Shown here: positions 20,405 to 31,022 of the stretch, piece after piece
Numbering within the stretch: position 1 is the stretch's first letter
How the letters are laid out: every line of letters starts with the position of its first letter
Assembly (NCBI GenBank): GCA_947468085.1
Contig: CANIKY010000001.1
Span: 40,397-104,396 of the forward strand
Length of the DNA: 64,000 nt
Reading direction: 5' to 3'
Source: Paracoccaceae bacterium
Lineage (GTDB): Bacteria; Pseudomonadota; Alphaproteobacteria; Rhodobacterales; Rhodobacteraceae
Notes under the pieces: generated by a model
What the model was told of the DNA's origin: nothing
Database searches by the model: none
What the model saw: the letters and a program-made list of their open reading frames with translations, nothing else
Position numbers and translations under genes: made by a program

Positions 20405-21979
20405 GTGAAGATAGGGGCATTGGCAGAGGTTTTTCCGGGTGAGAATCGCGTGGCGATGACGCCGGAGTCGGCTTTGCAATTGGTGAAATTGGGGCACGCT
20501 TGTGTGGTGCAATCGGGGGCAGGGGTGAAAGCCGGCTTTTCGGATGCACTTTACACCCAAGCCGGCGTGCAGGTTCTGCCCGATGCGGCGGCGGTTGTGG
20601 CTGAGGCGGATGTGCTGGTCAAAGTGCGTGGCCCCGAGATGGCCGAGGCGCAGGAACTGCGTGCAGGTCAAACCCTGATCAGCTTTTTCTGGCCCGCCCA
20701 GAACCCCGAACTGCTGGAAGTGGTCAAAGCGCGCGGTGCGACCGCTGTGGCGATGGACATGGTGCCGCGCATCTCGCGCGCGCAGAAGATGGACGCGCTG
20801 TCGTCGATGGCCAATATCGCAGGCTACCGCGCGGTCATTGAGGCGGGGTCGAACTTTGGCCGCTTTTTCACCGGTCAGGTGACAGCGGCAGGCAAGGTGC
20901 CCCCCGCCAAGGTGCTGATTGTGGGGGCAGGGGTGGCAGGTTTGGCGGCCACGGGCACCTCGGTGTCCTTGGGCGCCATTGTCAACGCCTTTGACGTGCG
21001 CCCCGAAGTGGCCGAACAGATCGAATCAATGGGGGCGAATTTTGTCTTCCTCGACTTTGCCGAAAGCCAGACTGACGGGGCCGCAACGGGGGGCTATGCC
21101 GCGCCTTCCTCGCCCGAATTTCGCGAAGCGCAGCTTAAGAAATTCCGTGACCTTGCGCCCGAGATGGATATTGTCATCACCACCGCCCTGATCCCCGGCC
21201 GCCCCGCGCCCAAGCTGTGGACGGCCGACATGGTGGCGATGATGAAGCCCGGATCGGTGATTGTTGACCTTGCCGCCGAACGCGGTGGCAACTGTGATCT
21301 GACAGTCATGGATGAAAAGATCGTCAGCCCCAACGGCGTGACGGTGGTGGGCTATACTGATTTCCCCAGCCGGATGGCAGCACAGGCATCTACCCTGTAT
21401 TCCACCAACATCCGCCATATGCTGACCGACCTTACGCCCAAAAAAGACGGCGTGATCGTGCATAACATGGACGACGACGTGATCCGCGGGGCCACAGTGG
21501 CCAAGGATGGTGCCATCACATGGCCACCACCACCGCCCAAGATTGCGGCGATTGCAGCCCAAAAGCCCAAGGAAAAGGCCAAAGAGCTGACGCCAGAAGA
21601 AAAGCGCGCCGCTGAAACGGCTGCGTTCAAGGCGCAAAGCCGCAGCCAAGTGATCTTGCTGATCGTGGGCGGTCTTTTGATGGGGCTGATCGGGGCCTAT
21701 GCCCCTGCGGCCTTTATGGGCCACTTCATTGTCTTCGTTCTGGCAGTGTTTATCGGCTTTCAGGTCATCTGGGGCGTCAGCCACAGCTTGCACACACCCT
21801 TGATGGCCATCACCAACGCGGTGTCGGGCATCATCGTTCTGGGCGCTTTGTTGCAGATCGGCGGAGGGTCGATGCTGATCCAGATCCTGTCGGCCATCGC
21901 GATCTTGATTGCCACCATCAACATCGTGGGGGGCTTTATGGTCACCCGCCGGATGTTGCAAATGTTCCAAAAGTCGTAA
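20405..21979 (+). CDS. pntA: NAD(P) transhydrogenase subunit alpha
   Basis: Probable GTG start (KIGALAEVFPGENRVAMTPESA); GAGVAGLAATGTSVSLGA; C-terminal TM helices. Upstream part of the 578-aa ORF is probably not translated. Confidence 0.96.
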   Translation: MKIGALAEVFPGENRVAMTPESALQLVKLGHACVVQSGAGVKAGFSDALYTQAGVQVLPDAAAVVAEADVLVKVRGPEMAEAQELRAGQTLISFFWPAQNPELLEVVKARGATAVAMDMVPRISRAQKMDALSSMANIAGYRAVIEAGSNFGRFFTGQVTAAGKVPPAKVLIVGAGVAGLAATGTSVSLGAIVNAFDVRPEVAEQIESMGANFVFLDFAESQTDGAATGGYAAPSSPEFREAQLKKFRDLAPEMDIVITTALIPGRPAPKLWTADMVAMMKPGSVIVDLAAERGGNCDLTVMDEKIVSPNGVTVVGYTDFPSRMAAQASTLYSTNIRHMLTDLTPKKDGVIVHNMDDDVIRGATVAKDGAITWPPPPPKIAAIAAQKPKEKAKELTPEEKRAAETAAFKAQSRSQVILLIVGGLLMGLIGAYAPAAFMGHFIVFVLAVFIGFQVIWGVSHSLHTPLMAITNAVSGIIVLGALLQIGGGSMLIQILSAIAILIATINIVGGFMVTRRMLQMFQKS

Positions 21980-21991
21980 GGGGGCGGGTAG

Positions 21992-23362
21992 ATGTCATTT
22001 GGTATTCAAACGGCGGCCTATATCGCCTCGGCGGTGTTGTTCATTCTGGCCCTTGGCGGCCTGTCGGGGCAAGAAAGTGCCAAACGCGCGGTCTGGTACG
22101 GCATTGTGGGCATGGGCTTGGCAATCTTGGCCACGATCACGGGGCCCGGCGTGCCCCTGTCGCCCCTGTTGATCGGCGCTTTGGTTGTGGGCGCGGGCAT
22201 CGGGCTGGTTTTGGCGCAGCGTGTCGAGATGACGGGGATGCCCGAACTTGTGGCGGCCTTGCACTCTTTTGTCGGTATGGCGGCGGTGCTGATCGGGTTG
22301 AACTCTGACCTTGGGCCGCATGGTCTGGAAGGGGCAGAACAGATCATCCATCAGGCCGAGATTTTCCTTGGCGTCTTTATTGGTGCCGTGACCTTCACAG
22401 GATCGGTCATCGCCTATGGCAAGCTTGCGGGGCGCATCAGCGGCAAGGCCCTGATCTTGCCGGGTCGCCATGTGTTCAACGCCGCCATGGCCTTGGCCTG
22501 TCTGGTGCTGATGGGGCTTTACATGGGCCATGCCGGATCTTGGACGTTGTATGCCATGCTGATCATCGCTTTTGTGATTGGCGCGCATTTGGTGATGGCG
22601 ATTGGTGGGGCGGATATGCCGGTCGTGGTGTCAATGCTCAACAGCTATTCGGGTTGGGCGGCTGCGGCGACAGGCTTCTTGCTGGGCAATGACTTGCTGA
22701 TCGTGACGGGGGCTTTGGTTGGGTCTTCTGGTGCGATCCTGTCTTACATCATGTGTAAGGCGATGAACCGCCAGTTCCTAAGCGTGATCTTGGGCGGCTT
22801 TGGTGCAGCCTCTGGCCCTGCGATGGAAATCACGGGCGAGCAGGTGGCGATTGATACCGACGGGGTGGCGGCGGCCTTGAACGATGCCGATTCGGTCATC
22901 ATCATTCCGGGCTACGGCATGGCCGTGGCACAAGCCCAACAGGCCGTGTCAGAACTAACACGCAAACTGCGCGCGCGGGGCAAAAAGGTGCGTTTTGCCA
23001 TCCACCCCGTGGCTGGCCGTTTGCCCGGCCATATGAACGTGCTGCTGGCCGAAGCCAAAGTGCCCTACGACATCGTGCTTGAGATGGACGAGATCAACGA
23101 CGACTTCCCCGCAACCGATGTGGCCATCGTGATCGGCTCGAACGACATCGTGAACCCGGCAGCGCAAGACGACCCCAACTCTCCCATCGCGGGCATGCCT
23201 GTGCTGGAATGCTGGAAGGCCAAGATGGTGATTGTCTCCAAGCGCGGGCAGGGGACGGGCTATTCGGGCATCGAGAACCCCTTGTTCTTTAAAGACAACA
23301 CAAGGATGTTCTACGGCGATGCCAAGAAAAGCCTCGATGCGCTGCTGCCCTTGATCGCCTAA
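21992..23362 (+). CDS. pntB: NAD(P) transhydrogenase subunit beta
   Basis: 456 aa; [52 protein letters not shown]. Confidence 0.97.
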   Translation: MSFGIQTAAYIASAVLFILALGGLSGQESAKRAVWYGIVGMGLAILATITGPGVPLSPLLIGALVVGAGIGLVLAQRVEMTGMPELVAALHSFVGMAAVLIGLNSDLGPHGLEGAEQIIHQAEIFLGVFIGAVTFTGSVIAYGKLAGRISGKALILPGRHVFNAAMALACLVLMGLYMGHAGSWTLYAMLIIAFVIGAHLVMAIGGADMPVVVSMLNSYSGWAAAATGFLLGNDLLIVTGALVGSSGAILSYIMCKAMNRQFLSVILGGFGAASGPAMEITGEQVAIDTDGVAAALNDADSVIIIPGYGMAVAQAQQAVSELTRKLRARGKKVRFAIHPVAGRLPGHMNVLLAEAKVPYDIVLEMDEINDDFPATDVAIVIGSNDIVNPAAQDDPNSPIAGMPVLECWKAKMVIVSKRGQGTGYSGIENPLFFKDNTRMFYGDAKKSLDALLPLIA

Positions 23363-23404
23363 AATTTGGGCGTGCTCAAAGCACCGCTGCCCCGCTTTTC
23401 TTCC

Positions 23405-23438
23405 AACTGCCCCCCAAGACACACCTGCGGGGCAGTTT
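23405..23438 (+). terminator. Probable terminator after pntB
   Basis: AACTGCCCC...GGGGCAGTT 9-bp stem followed by TTT. Confidence 0.6.
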
Positions 23439-23499
23439 AGATCTTTACCGAGCCTAACTGCCATTTCAGCATAGGCCGACCAAACAGAAAGCCGTCCCC

Positions 23500-24771
23500 G
23501 TGACAGACCACCCGCTGCGCTACACGCTTGTCAACGAACTGCACGCAAGGCCCTTTCCGGTGCTGAGCGTTCCCTCGACCGCCGCCTTTATGGCCCTGAT
23601 GGAGGAAGACAGCGCAGGTCGCGACAAATCCCGCGACCGGGTGCATCTGTTGGACCTGCTGGATCGCTATGGTTCATCCCATCCTCAGCCCTATGCCACG
23701 CATTTTTCCGGACCCATTGGCCGGTCCGAATTGAAATGGGAAAGCCACACCGAATTTGTGACCTACACGGCCTTTACCCCCGGCCTGTCGGTGCGCCCCT
23801 TTGATCCGACCGATTCGTCTAGCTTTTCGCCAGAGTGGCGCGATAAGGCGGCGGGGCGGGTGGCAGCCTCAGTCCTGATCCGGATCGAAGAGTATACGGG
23901 GTCTGACGCGGCGATGATGACCAAGCTGGAGTCGTGGTTTGTCGCCGAAAGCCTGGCTGTGGCGCGGGTGGTGGATGGTGCGGCCGTGGTGGCGGGCGAT
24001 TTTCGGATAGATCCCGACGGCAACATGCGCTTTGCGGTCTTTGTCCGCCCCGATACTGGCGCACGGCGGGTAGGCCGGATCGTTCAGCGCCTCTGCGAGG
24101 TAGAAACCTACCGCGCCATGTCGATGCTGGGCCTGATCAAAGCGCGCGAGCTAACGACGATCCTTAATACGCTCGACCCGCGCCTGTCTGCCTTGGTCAC
24201 CGGTCTGGATGGACAAAACCGCCCCGCTGAGGATGCTTTGCACGATCTTTTGGCAATCGCCTCGGAACTTGAAAGCCTCGCCATGCAAAGTTCGTTCCGC
24301 TTTGGGGCCACCAAGGCCTATGAGGCCATCGTCACCCAGCGCATCACGGCCTTGCGCGAAGAGCGCCTGCCCGGGCGGCAAACCTTCGGCGAATTCATGA
24401 TGCGCCGCTACGATCCGGCGATGCGCACCGTCACCTCTACCCAAGCGCGCCTACATTCCATGGCCGAACGCGCCCAACGCGCGGCAGAATTGCTGCGCAC
24501 AAGGGTGGATGTGGAACGCTCGGCGCAAAACCAGATGCTGCTCGCCTCGATGGACCGCCGCGCCGATCTTGCCCTGCGGTTGCAACATACAGTCGAAGGA
24601 CTGTCGGTGGTGGCCATCAGCTATTATGCGGTAAGCTTGGCCGCCTATGTCGCGGCCCCCTTGGTTGAAAACATCGGCATCGAAAAACCTCTCGCCATGG
24701 GCATTCTTACGCCGATCGTGGTTTTGGCGGTTTGGTATGCCATCCGCCGCATCCGCCGATCTATGAATTAA
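23500..24771 (+). CDS. DUF3422 family protein
   Basis: 423 aa; HPLRYTLVNELHARPFPVLSVPSTAAFMAL N-terminus and C-terminal TM pair, typical of DUF3422. Confidence 0.85.
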   Translation: MTDHPLRYTLVNELHARPFPVLSVPSTAAFMALMEEDSAGRDKSRDRVHLLDLLDRYGSSHPQPYATHFSGPIGRSELKWESHTEFVTYTAFTPGLSVRPFDPTDSSSFSPEWRDKAAGRVAASVLIRIEEYTGSDAAMMTKLESWFVAESLAVARVVDGAAVVAGDFRIDPDGNMRFAVFVRPDTGARRVGRIVQRLCEVETYRAMSMLGLIKARELTTILNTLDPRLSALVTGLDGQNRPAEDALHDLLAIASELESLAMQSSFRFGATKAYEAIVTQRITALREERLPGRQTFGEFMMRRYDPAMRTVTSTQARLHSMAERAQRAAELLRTRVDVERSAQNQMLLASMDRRADLALRLQHTVEGLSVVAISYYAVSLAAYVAAPLVENIGIEKPLAMGILTPIVVLAVWYAIRRIRRSMN

Positions 24772-24785
24772 CCCCCCCGCCCCCC

Positions 24786-24840
24786 CTTTCATATGTGCCC
24801 AAATATCCCACGGGGGTGCGGGGGTGTGAAACCCCCGCGG
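24786..24840. repeat. Dispersed intergenic repeat, copy A
   Basis: CTTTCATATGTGCCCAAATATCCC (24786-24809) followed by ACGGGGGTGCGGGGGTGTGAAACCCCCGC hairpin. Confidence 0.85.
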
Positions 24841-24910
24841 GGCGGAAAGGTGTGTTGACATAGCGGTTGGCGCACAACAGGCTGACCCAAAGCATCAAAG
24901 GCAAAGTGAC

Positions 24911-26071
24911 ATGGCCCAGATCCTGACCCCGCTTGAGATTCTGGCGCAACTTGTGGCCTTCCCCACAGTCAGCCAAGTCTCAAATCTTGATTTGATCGAT
25001 TGGCTTGACACGTATTTGTCCAGCCACGCCATCCCCACCGCCCGCCATTGGAATGAGGACCGCTCCAAGGCGGCCTTGCTGGCCCATGCGGGGCCACGGC
25101 GTGCCGGGGGGGTGGTTTTGTCAGGTCATTCCGATGTTGTGCCGGTGACTGGGCAGACCTGGTCCTCTGATCCCTTCGCGCTTTTTCAACGTGCGGGTCG
25201 TCTTTACGGGCGAGGGGTCTGCGATATGAAGGGATATGTGGCCCTGTCTGTTTGGGCCTTGGTAGAAGCGCAGCGGTTGGGCCTGCAAAGGCCGCTGCAG
25301 CTGGCCCTTTCTTATGACGAAGAGATCGGCTGTACCGGCGCAGGCCCCATGCTTGAAACACTTCAATCCGCCTTTCCCAAGGCCAGTTTGGCCCTGATCG
25401 GTGAACCCTCGCGGATGCAGCCGATTCAGGCCCATAAGGGCGGGGTCGGCTATCAGGTTAGCGTGCAAGGCTTTGAAGTCCACTCCTCGCTTTTGCCCTA
25501 TGGCGTTTCGGCCATCATGGAAGGGGCGCGGTTGATAGGCTGGGTCAATGACCGCAACGCTGCCCTGCAAGGCGCGCAACCCTCTTCTCTGGCGGCGCGG
25601 TTTGATCCGCCTTTTACCACGCTGCATGTCGGCATGATTTCGGGCGGGACGGCGCATAATATCACCGCCGCCAACTGCCGCTTTGCGGTTGAGATGCGTG
25701 TGGTGCCGAGCGAGGATCTTGAAGCCTTGGCCGCAGAACTTGAAGCGGCAGCCCAGTCCTTGGCAAAGCGGATGAAAAAGGTGCACCCGGGTGCCGGTAT
25801 GGACCTGCAAAGGTTCTTTCGGGTGCCCGCCTTGCAACCCGAACCCCAAGGCGAAGCCGAGGCTTTGGTGCGCCGTCTTACCGGTGCCAATGCCGGCGGG
25901 GTTGTGTCTTACGGCACCGAGGCGGGCATTTTTCAAGCCGCGGGCTATTCGGCGGTGGTCTGTGGGCCGGGTGATATTGCCCAAGCCCACCAGCCCGACG
26001 AATATCTGGACCTGTCGCAATTTGAATCTGGCCAAGCCTTTATGACCCGCCTGCTGAAGGATCTGGCATGA
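24911..26071 (+). CDS. argE: Acetylornithine deacetylase (ArgE, M20 family)
   Basis: 386 aa; GHSDVVPVTGQTWSSDPF, LYGRGVCDMKGYVAL, YGTEAGIFQ. Confidence 0.9.
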   Translation: MAQILTPLEILAQLVAFPTVSQVSNLDLIDWLDTYLSSHAIPTARHWNEDRSKAALLAHAGPRRAGGVVLSGHSDVVPVTGQTWSSDPFALFQRAGRLYGRGVCDMKGYVALSVWALVEAQRLGLQRPLQLALSYDEEIGCTGAGPMLETLQSAFPKASLALIGEPSRMQPIQAHKGGVGYQVSVQGFEVHSSLLPYGVSAIMEGARLIGWVNDRNAALQGAQPSSLAARFDPPFTTLHVGMISGGTAHNITAANCRFAVEMRVVPSEDLEALAAELEAAAQSLAKRMKKVHPGAGMDLQRFFRVPALQPEPQGEAEALVRRLTGANAGGVVSYGTEAGIFQAAGYSAVVCGPGDIAQAHQPDEYLDLSQFESGQAFMTRLLKDLA

Positions 26072-27414
26072 CCACTGGCCCCATTTCGATCGACACGCCT
26101 CTGCGCTATCCGGGCCCCCCGCCCAAGCGCTGCGATGTCGTGGTTTTGGGTGGTGGGGTTATTGGGGTTATGACGGCGTGGTTTCTGGCCGAACGTGGTT
26201 TTTCTGTAACTTTATGCGAAAAAGGCCGGATTGCGGGCGAACAGTCCAGCCGCAACTGGGGCTGGATCCGCCAGCAAGGCCGTGATCTGGCCGAATTGCC
26301 CATTATGATGGAAAGCCTGCGCATCTGGGCAGACCTGTCGCACAGCCTTGGCTCGGCCTTGGGATTTCGCCAAGAAGGTGTCATGTATCTGGCCCGCAGC
26401 CAGTCTGAAATGGCGGGGTTTGAGGTTTGGATGGCCCAAGCCCAATCCATGGGGTTAGAGGTGCAGTTGCAATCGACTGCACAGGTCTATGCGCATCTTC
26501 CGCAGGCCACCGCGCAATGGCTGGGCGGGCTTTTCACCGCCTCAGACGCGCGGGCCGAACCTTGGGCTGCCGTGCCTTTGATGGCCGAGGGTGCAGTGGC
26601 GCGGGGTGCTGTGCTGGTGGAAAACTGCGCTGTGCGGCGGTTGGATGTGCAAGGCGGGCAGGTGGTGGGGGTTTATACCGAACAGGGGCGCATCGGTTGC
26701 GATCAGGTCGTGGTGGCGGGGGGGGCATGGTCAGCCCTGTTTTTGGCGGCCGAAGGCGTGCATATTCCCCAACTTTCGGTCCTCGCCTCGGTCGCTCAAA
26801 CCGTCGCTTTGCCCGAGGTTTTTGCCGGAAACGCTGCCGATGACCGCTTTGCCTTTCGCCGCAGGCAAGATGGCAGCTATACGCTGGCCCCCGGCGCACG
26901 GCATGACTTCTTTGTGGGGCCTGATGCGTTTCGCCATTTTGGGGCTTTTTTGCCGGTGCTGAAAAAGGACTTTAAATCCACAAAGTTCCGCGTGGTGGCC
27001 CCCAAGGATTACCCCGACGCGTGGCGCACCCCGCGCAGGTGGGAGGGGGATATGGTATCCCCCTTCGAACGGCTGCGGGTGCTAGATCCAAAGCCCAACC
27101 TTAACGCCTTGTCCGAAGTGCAAGACAATTTCGCCCAAGCCTTTCCCCACTTGGGCCGCCCGGCTTTGCAACGGACTTGGGCGGGGATGATCGATACAAT
27201 TCCCGATGTGGTGCCCGTGGTGGACCGTGTGGCCGCAATTTCTGGGCTGGTTATTGCCACGGGCATGTGCGGCCACGGTTTTGGCATCGGGCCGGGTATG
27301 GGGCGGGTGGTGGCGGATCTGGTGGCAGGCCGTCGCGTAGGCCATGATCTTCACCGCTTCCGCCTGAGCCGCTTTAGCGATGGCAGCCGTTTGGTGCCCG
27401 GGCCTACCCTTTGA
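26068..27414 (+). CDS. FAD-dependent oxidoreductase (DadA/DAO family)
   Basis: 448 aa; CDVVVLGGGVIGVMTAWFLAERGFSVTLCEKGRIAGEQSSRNWGW; ATGA overlap with argE. Confidence 0.9.
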   Translation: MTTGPISIDTPLRYPGPPPKRCDVVVLGGGVIGVMTAWFLAERGFSVTLCEKGRIAGEQSSRNWGWIRQQGRDLAELPIMMESLRIWADLSHSLGSALGFRQEGVMYLARSQSEMAGFEVWMAQAQSMGLEVQLQSTAQVYAHLPQATAQWLGGLFTASDARAEPWAAVPLMAEGAVARGAVLVENCAVRRLDVQGGQVVGVYTEQGRIGCDQVVVAGGAWSALFLAAEGVHIPQLSVLASVAQTVALPEVFAGNAADDRFAFRRRQDGSYTLAPGARHDFFVGPDAFRHFGAFLPVLKKDFKSTKFRVVAPKDYPDAWRTPRRWEGDMVSPFERLRVLDPKPNLNALSEVQDNFAQAFPHLGRPALQRTWAGMIDTIPDVVPVVDRVAAISGLVIATGMCGHGFGIGPGMGRVVADLVAGRRVGHDLHRFRLSRFSDGSRLVPGPTL

Positions 27415-27448
27415 GAGCGGGAGGCGGCCGCCCCCCGCAGCCTCAGCC

Positions 27449-27549
27449 GGAAGGGGGCTAAAGCCCCTTCCAGACCACCCCAACCCCCTTCAGACCACTC
27501 CCCCCTGCTTGGACCACCCGCGCTGGGTATTTGCGCCTTGGGGAAGGGG
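27449..27549. repeat. Possible divergent member of the hairpin-plus-tail intergenic repeat class
   Basis: Hairpin GGAAGGGG...CCCCTTCC (27449-27471) then GGACCACCCGCGCTGGGTATTTGCGCCTTGGGGAAGGGG (27511-27549). Confidence 0.5.
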
Positions 27550-27602
27550 ATTGTGGTGTGGCGGGCTTTGGTGGATGCTTTGCCAAACTCAAAGGGATTA
27601 TC

Positions 27603-28766
27603 ATGCCGATCAAGAACCGCTTTGCCGAAATGTTGCCCGACATCACCGCATGGCGGCAAGATTTTCACGCCCATCCCGAATTGATGTTTGATGTGCAGCG
27701 CACGGCGGGCAAAGTGGCAGCGCTATGCCGCTCTTTTGGCTGTGACGAGGTGGTCGAGGGGATTGGGCAGACCGGCGTGGTTGTGGTGATCAAGGGCCGG
27801 CAAAGCGCCTCGGGGCGGGTGATTGGCCTGCGCGCAGATATGGATGCCTTGCCGATCATCGAGCAAACGGGGCTTGCCTATGCGTCAAAGACGCATGGCA
27901 AGATGCACGCTTGCGGCCATGATGGCCACACCGCCATGCTTTTGGGAGCCGCCCGATACTTGGCGGAAACGCGCAACTTTGACGGCACGGCTGTGTGCAT
28001 CTTTCAACCCGCCGAAGAAGGCGGTGGCGGTGGCAAGGTGATGGTTGAAGACGGCATGATGGAGCGCTTTGGCATTCAAGAGGTTTACGGGATGCATAAT
28101 ATGCCGGGCATTGCTGTGGGAGCCTTTGGCATACGCGATGGGGCGATCATGGCAGCGGCTGACACGGTTGATATCGTGATCACGGGCAAGGGCGGCCATG
28201 CTGCCAAGCCGCAAGACTGTATAGACCCCGTCGTTGTCGCCTCGCACATCATCCTTGCCCTGCAAACCATCGCCAGCCGCAATGTTGACCCTTTGCATCA
28301 AGTCGTGGTGTCAATCTGCGTGGTGGAAACTGATAGTCCTGCCAGCAATGTCATTCCCCAAACGGTCAAGCTTAAGGGCACAGTGCGCACCATGGACCCC
28401 AAGGTGCAAGATTTGGCCGAACAGCGCCTGACCGAGATTGCCCAAGGCACTGCGCTGGCCTTGGGCGCGCGGGCCGAGGTAAGCTATCGGCGTGGCTATC
28501 CCGTCACGGTGAATGCGGTCGCCAATGCCGGTTATGCGGCCGAGGTGGCGCGGTTAATTTCTCCCCATGTTGATACCAACATCGCCCCCATGATGGGGGC
28601 TGAGGATTTTAGCTATATGCTCAACGCCCGCCCCGGCGCCTATATCTTTGTGGGCAATGGGGATACTGCGATGGTGCACCACCCCGCCTATAACTTTGAT
28701 GACGATGTGATCCCGTTTGGGGCAAGTTGGTATGCGGGCATGGTTGAAGCGCGGATGCCGGTGTGA
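27603..28766 (+). CDS. M20 family amidohydrolase (second paralog)
   Basis: MPIKNRFAEMLPDITAWRQDFHAHPELMFD; MHACGHDGHTAMLLGAARYLAETR; same length (1164 bp) as 15317..16480. Confidence 0.93.
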   Translation: MPIKNRFAEMLPDITAWRQDFHAHPELMFDVQRTAGKVAALCRSFGCDEVVEGIGQTGVVVVIKGRQSASGRVIGLRADMDALPIIEQTGLAYASKTHGKMHACGHDGHTAMLLGAARYLAETRNFDGTAVCIFQPAEEGGGGGKVMVEDGMMERFGIQEVYGMHNMPGIAVGAFGIRDGAIMAAADTVDIVITGKGGHAAKPQDCIDPVVVASHIILALQTIASRNVDPLHQVVVSICVVETDSPASNVIPQTVKLKGTVRTMDPKVQDLAEQRLTEIAQGTALALGARAEVSYRRGYPVTVNAVANAGYAAEVARLISPHVDTNIAPMMGAEDFSYMLNARPGAYIFVGNGDTAMVHHPAYNFDDDVIPFGASWYAGMVEARMPV

Positions 28767-28781
28767 GGGGGGGTGCCCCCT

Positions 28782-29783
28782 TCACCCCCCCGTATGGCTC
28801 ATATGCCGGCTGACCTGCCCTGCCACTTTGGCGCGTGAATAGTCAAAGTCGTGACCCTTGGGCTTGCGCGTAATGGCGGCCCTAATGGCGGCCTCTAGCC
28901 CTGCATCAGACGTACTGGCCCGCAGGGGTGCGCGCAGGTCGGCCATGTCTTCTTGGCCAAGGCACATATACAATTCTCCGGTGCAGGTGATCCTCACGCG
29001 GTTGCAACTTTCGCAGAAGTTATGGGTCAGGGGCGTGATCAGGCCGATTTTCTGGCCCGTCTCTACCAGCCGCAGATAGCGCGCCGGGCCGCCGGTACGC
29101 TCGTCCAACTCTACCACCGTAAAGCGTTCGGCCAGACGGGCGCGCAGGTCTGACAGGGGCCAGTATTGGTCAACGCGCTGCGCCTCGCCCATATCGCCCA
29201 TCGGCATGACTTCGATAAAGGTCAGATCGTGGCCTTCGTGCGCGCACCACGCCGCAAGGGTGAACAACTCGCTTTCGTTAAACCCTTTCAATGCCACGGC
29301 GTTGATCTTCACGGTCAGCCCTGCTTCCTTGGCCGCCGCAATCCCGTCTAGCACTTGGGGCAGGCGACCCCAGCGGGTGATTTGGGCAAACTTGGCATCG
29401 TCTAGCGTGTCGAGCGACACGTTGATCCGCTTTACGCCACACGCTGCCAGATCGGCCGCATATTTGCGCAGTTGCGAGCCGTTTGTCGTGACCGTCAGCT
29501 CTTGCAAGCCGGTTCCCAACTTCCGCCCCATCGCTTCAAAAAACGTCATAATCCCCTTGCGCACCAAAGGTTCCCCGCCGGTGATGCGCAGCTTTTGTAC
29601 GCCCATGCGGATAAAGGCCGAACACAGGCGCTCCAACTCCTCTAGCGACAAAAGCTCTGCCTTGGGCAGAAATGTCATATGCTCGGTCATGCAATAGGCG
29701 CAGCGAAAATCGCAGCGGTCGGTTACCGAGACGCGCAGATAGGATATGGCGCGGGCGAAAGGGTCGATCAATGGGGCTGTCAT
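28782..29783 (-). CDS. moaA: GTP 3',8-cyclase MoaA (radical SAM)
   Basis: CDFRCAYCM radical SAM motif, C-terminal [23 protein letters not shown] Fe-S motif and terminal Gly-Gly. Confidence 0.97.
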   Translation of the reverse strand: MTAPLIDPFARAISYLRVSVTDRCDFRCAYCMTEHMTFLPKAELLSLEELERLCSAFIRMGVQKLRITGGEPLVRKGIMTFFEAMGRKLGTGLQELTVTTNGSQLRKYAADLAACGVKRINVSLDTLDDAKFAQITRWGRLPQVLDGIAAAKEAGLTVKINAVALKGFNESELFTLAAWCAHEGHDLTFIEVMPMGDMGEAQRVDQYWPLSDLRARLAERFTVVELDERTGGPARYLRLVETGQKIGLITPLTHNFCESCNRVRITCTGELYMCLGQEDMADLRAPLRASTSDAGLEAAIRAAITRKPKGHDFDYSRAKVAGQVSRHMSHTGG

Positions 29784-29826
29784 GACGGCACGATAGGCGC
29801 AAATCTTGCAGCTTGAAAGCCCGCAC

Positions 29827-29902
29827 CTTTCATATGTGTCCAAATATCCCAAGGGGGGGCTGGCAGCTAGGGGGGCTGGGGGGTGCCCCCCCGAGGCCGC
29901 TG
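29827..29902. repeat. Dispersed intergenic repeat, copy B
   Basis: CTTTCATATGTGTCCAAATATCCC (29827-29850) followed by G-rich/GGGGGGTGCCCCCC hairpin. Confidence 0.85.
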
Positions 29903-29918
29903 TGCGGCGATCTTTGGC

Positions 29919-30845
29919 TCAGGCGCTGCGGGTGGGGCGGTCAAACACCTTGCGGCCCATAAGGCTGCCCACCAGATCCACCATCAAATGCGCCGTCTTG
30001 CCGCGCTCATCCAAAAAGGGGTTGAGCTCTACCAAATCAAGCGACGTGACAAGCCCGCTTTCATGCAAAAGCTCCATCACCAGATGCGCCTCGCGGAAGG
30101 TGGCCCCCCCCGGCACGGTCGTGCCCACGGCGGGGGCGATAGACGGGTCTAGGAAATCTACATCCAGCGACAGGTGCAGCATCCCTTTGGCCGCTGTTAC
30201 CGTGGCCAGAAACGCGCGCAACGGGGCTACCACGCCAGATTCGTCCAAAACCCGCATATCGTTGATGGCGATAGCATGGGTCAAAAGGGCCGCGTGTTCT
30301 GCCGGATCGACCGAGCGGATGCCGTAAAGGCATATGCGCTCGGCGGGAACAGGGTCTGGAAAGGCACCAAAGGCGTCAAACCCCGATCGCCCCGCGGCAT
30401 AGGCCACAGGCGTGCCATGCAGATTGCCCGATGTCGTGGTCAGCGGCGTATGAAAATCGGAATGCGCGTCCAGCCACAGCAAGAACAACGGGCGCCCCGC
30501 GCTTTGAGCAAACTGCGCAGCGCCTGCGACCGATCCCAAGGCCAGCGCGTGATCACCGCCCAGCACCATGGGCAAAGTTCCCGCCTGCAAAGCCTTTGCG
30601 ACAGCGTGCCGCGTGCCGTTTGCCCAGGCCACCACTTCTGCCAGGCCGTGCACGGCCGGATTGGGGCAGGCTGCAGGGGCAATCACGCTCGTCACGGCCA
30701 GATCGCCTTGATCAACCACCTGATGGCCCAGCCCTGAAATCGCCTCGGCCAGTCCCGCCACGCGGTAAGCGGCAGGGCCCATCACGCAGCCCGCCCTTTG
30801 CTGCCCTGCATCCATCGGCACGCCGATCAAAACTACCTGTGTCAT
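29919..30845 (-). CDS. rocF: Arginase
   Basis: 308 aa; VLGGDHALALGSVAG, LLWLDAHSDFHTP, LSLDVDFLDPSIAPAVGTTVPGG. Confidence 0.95.
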   Translation of the reverse strand: MTQVVLIGVPMDAGQQRAGCVMGPAAYRVAGLAEAISGLGHQVVDQGDLAVTSVIAPAACPNPAVHGLAEVVAWANGTRHAVAKALQAGTLPMVLGGDHALALGSVAGAAQFAQSAGRPLFLLWLDAHSDFHTPLTTTSGNLHGTPVAYAAGRSGFDAFGAFPDPVPAERICLYGIRSVDPAEHAALLTHAIAINDMRVLDESGVVAPLRAFLATVTAAKGMLHLSLDVDFLDPSIAPAVGTTVPGGATFREAHLVMELLHESGLVTSLDLVELNPFLDERGKTAHLMVDLVGSLMGRKVFDRPTRSA

Positions 30846-31022
30846 GGGCCTGCCCTTTTTCTTCGCTGGCCCCCACTATCCCGCCAATACAAGGTCGGGT
30901 CCACGACAAAAGCGATGGCTGATCACAAGCTAGCGCGTTGGCCTGCAATTGGCTTGCCCCCCATTGGATCGCGCGGCGTTTGGTCTTATGGTTGCACCAA
31001 CCCGCCCCATAAAGGACAGCCC

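Noticed and set aside
21026-21970. 314-aa minus-strand ORF opposite pntA
   Set aside because: Histidine/aspartate-rich antisense translation, no independent support.
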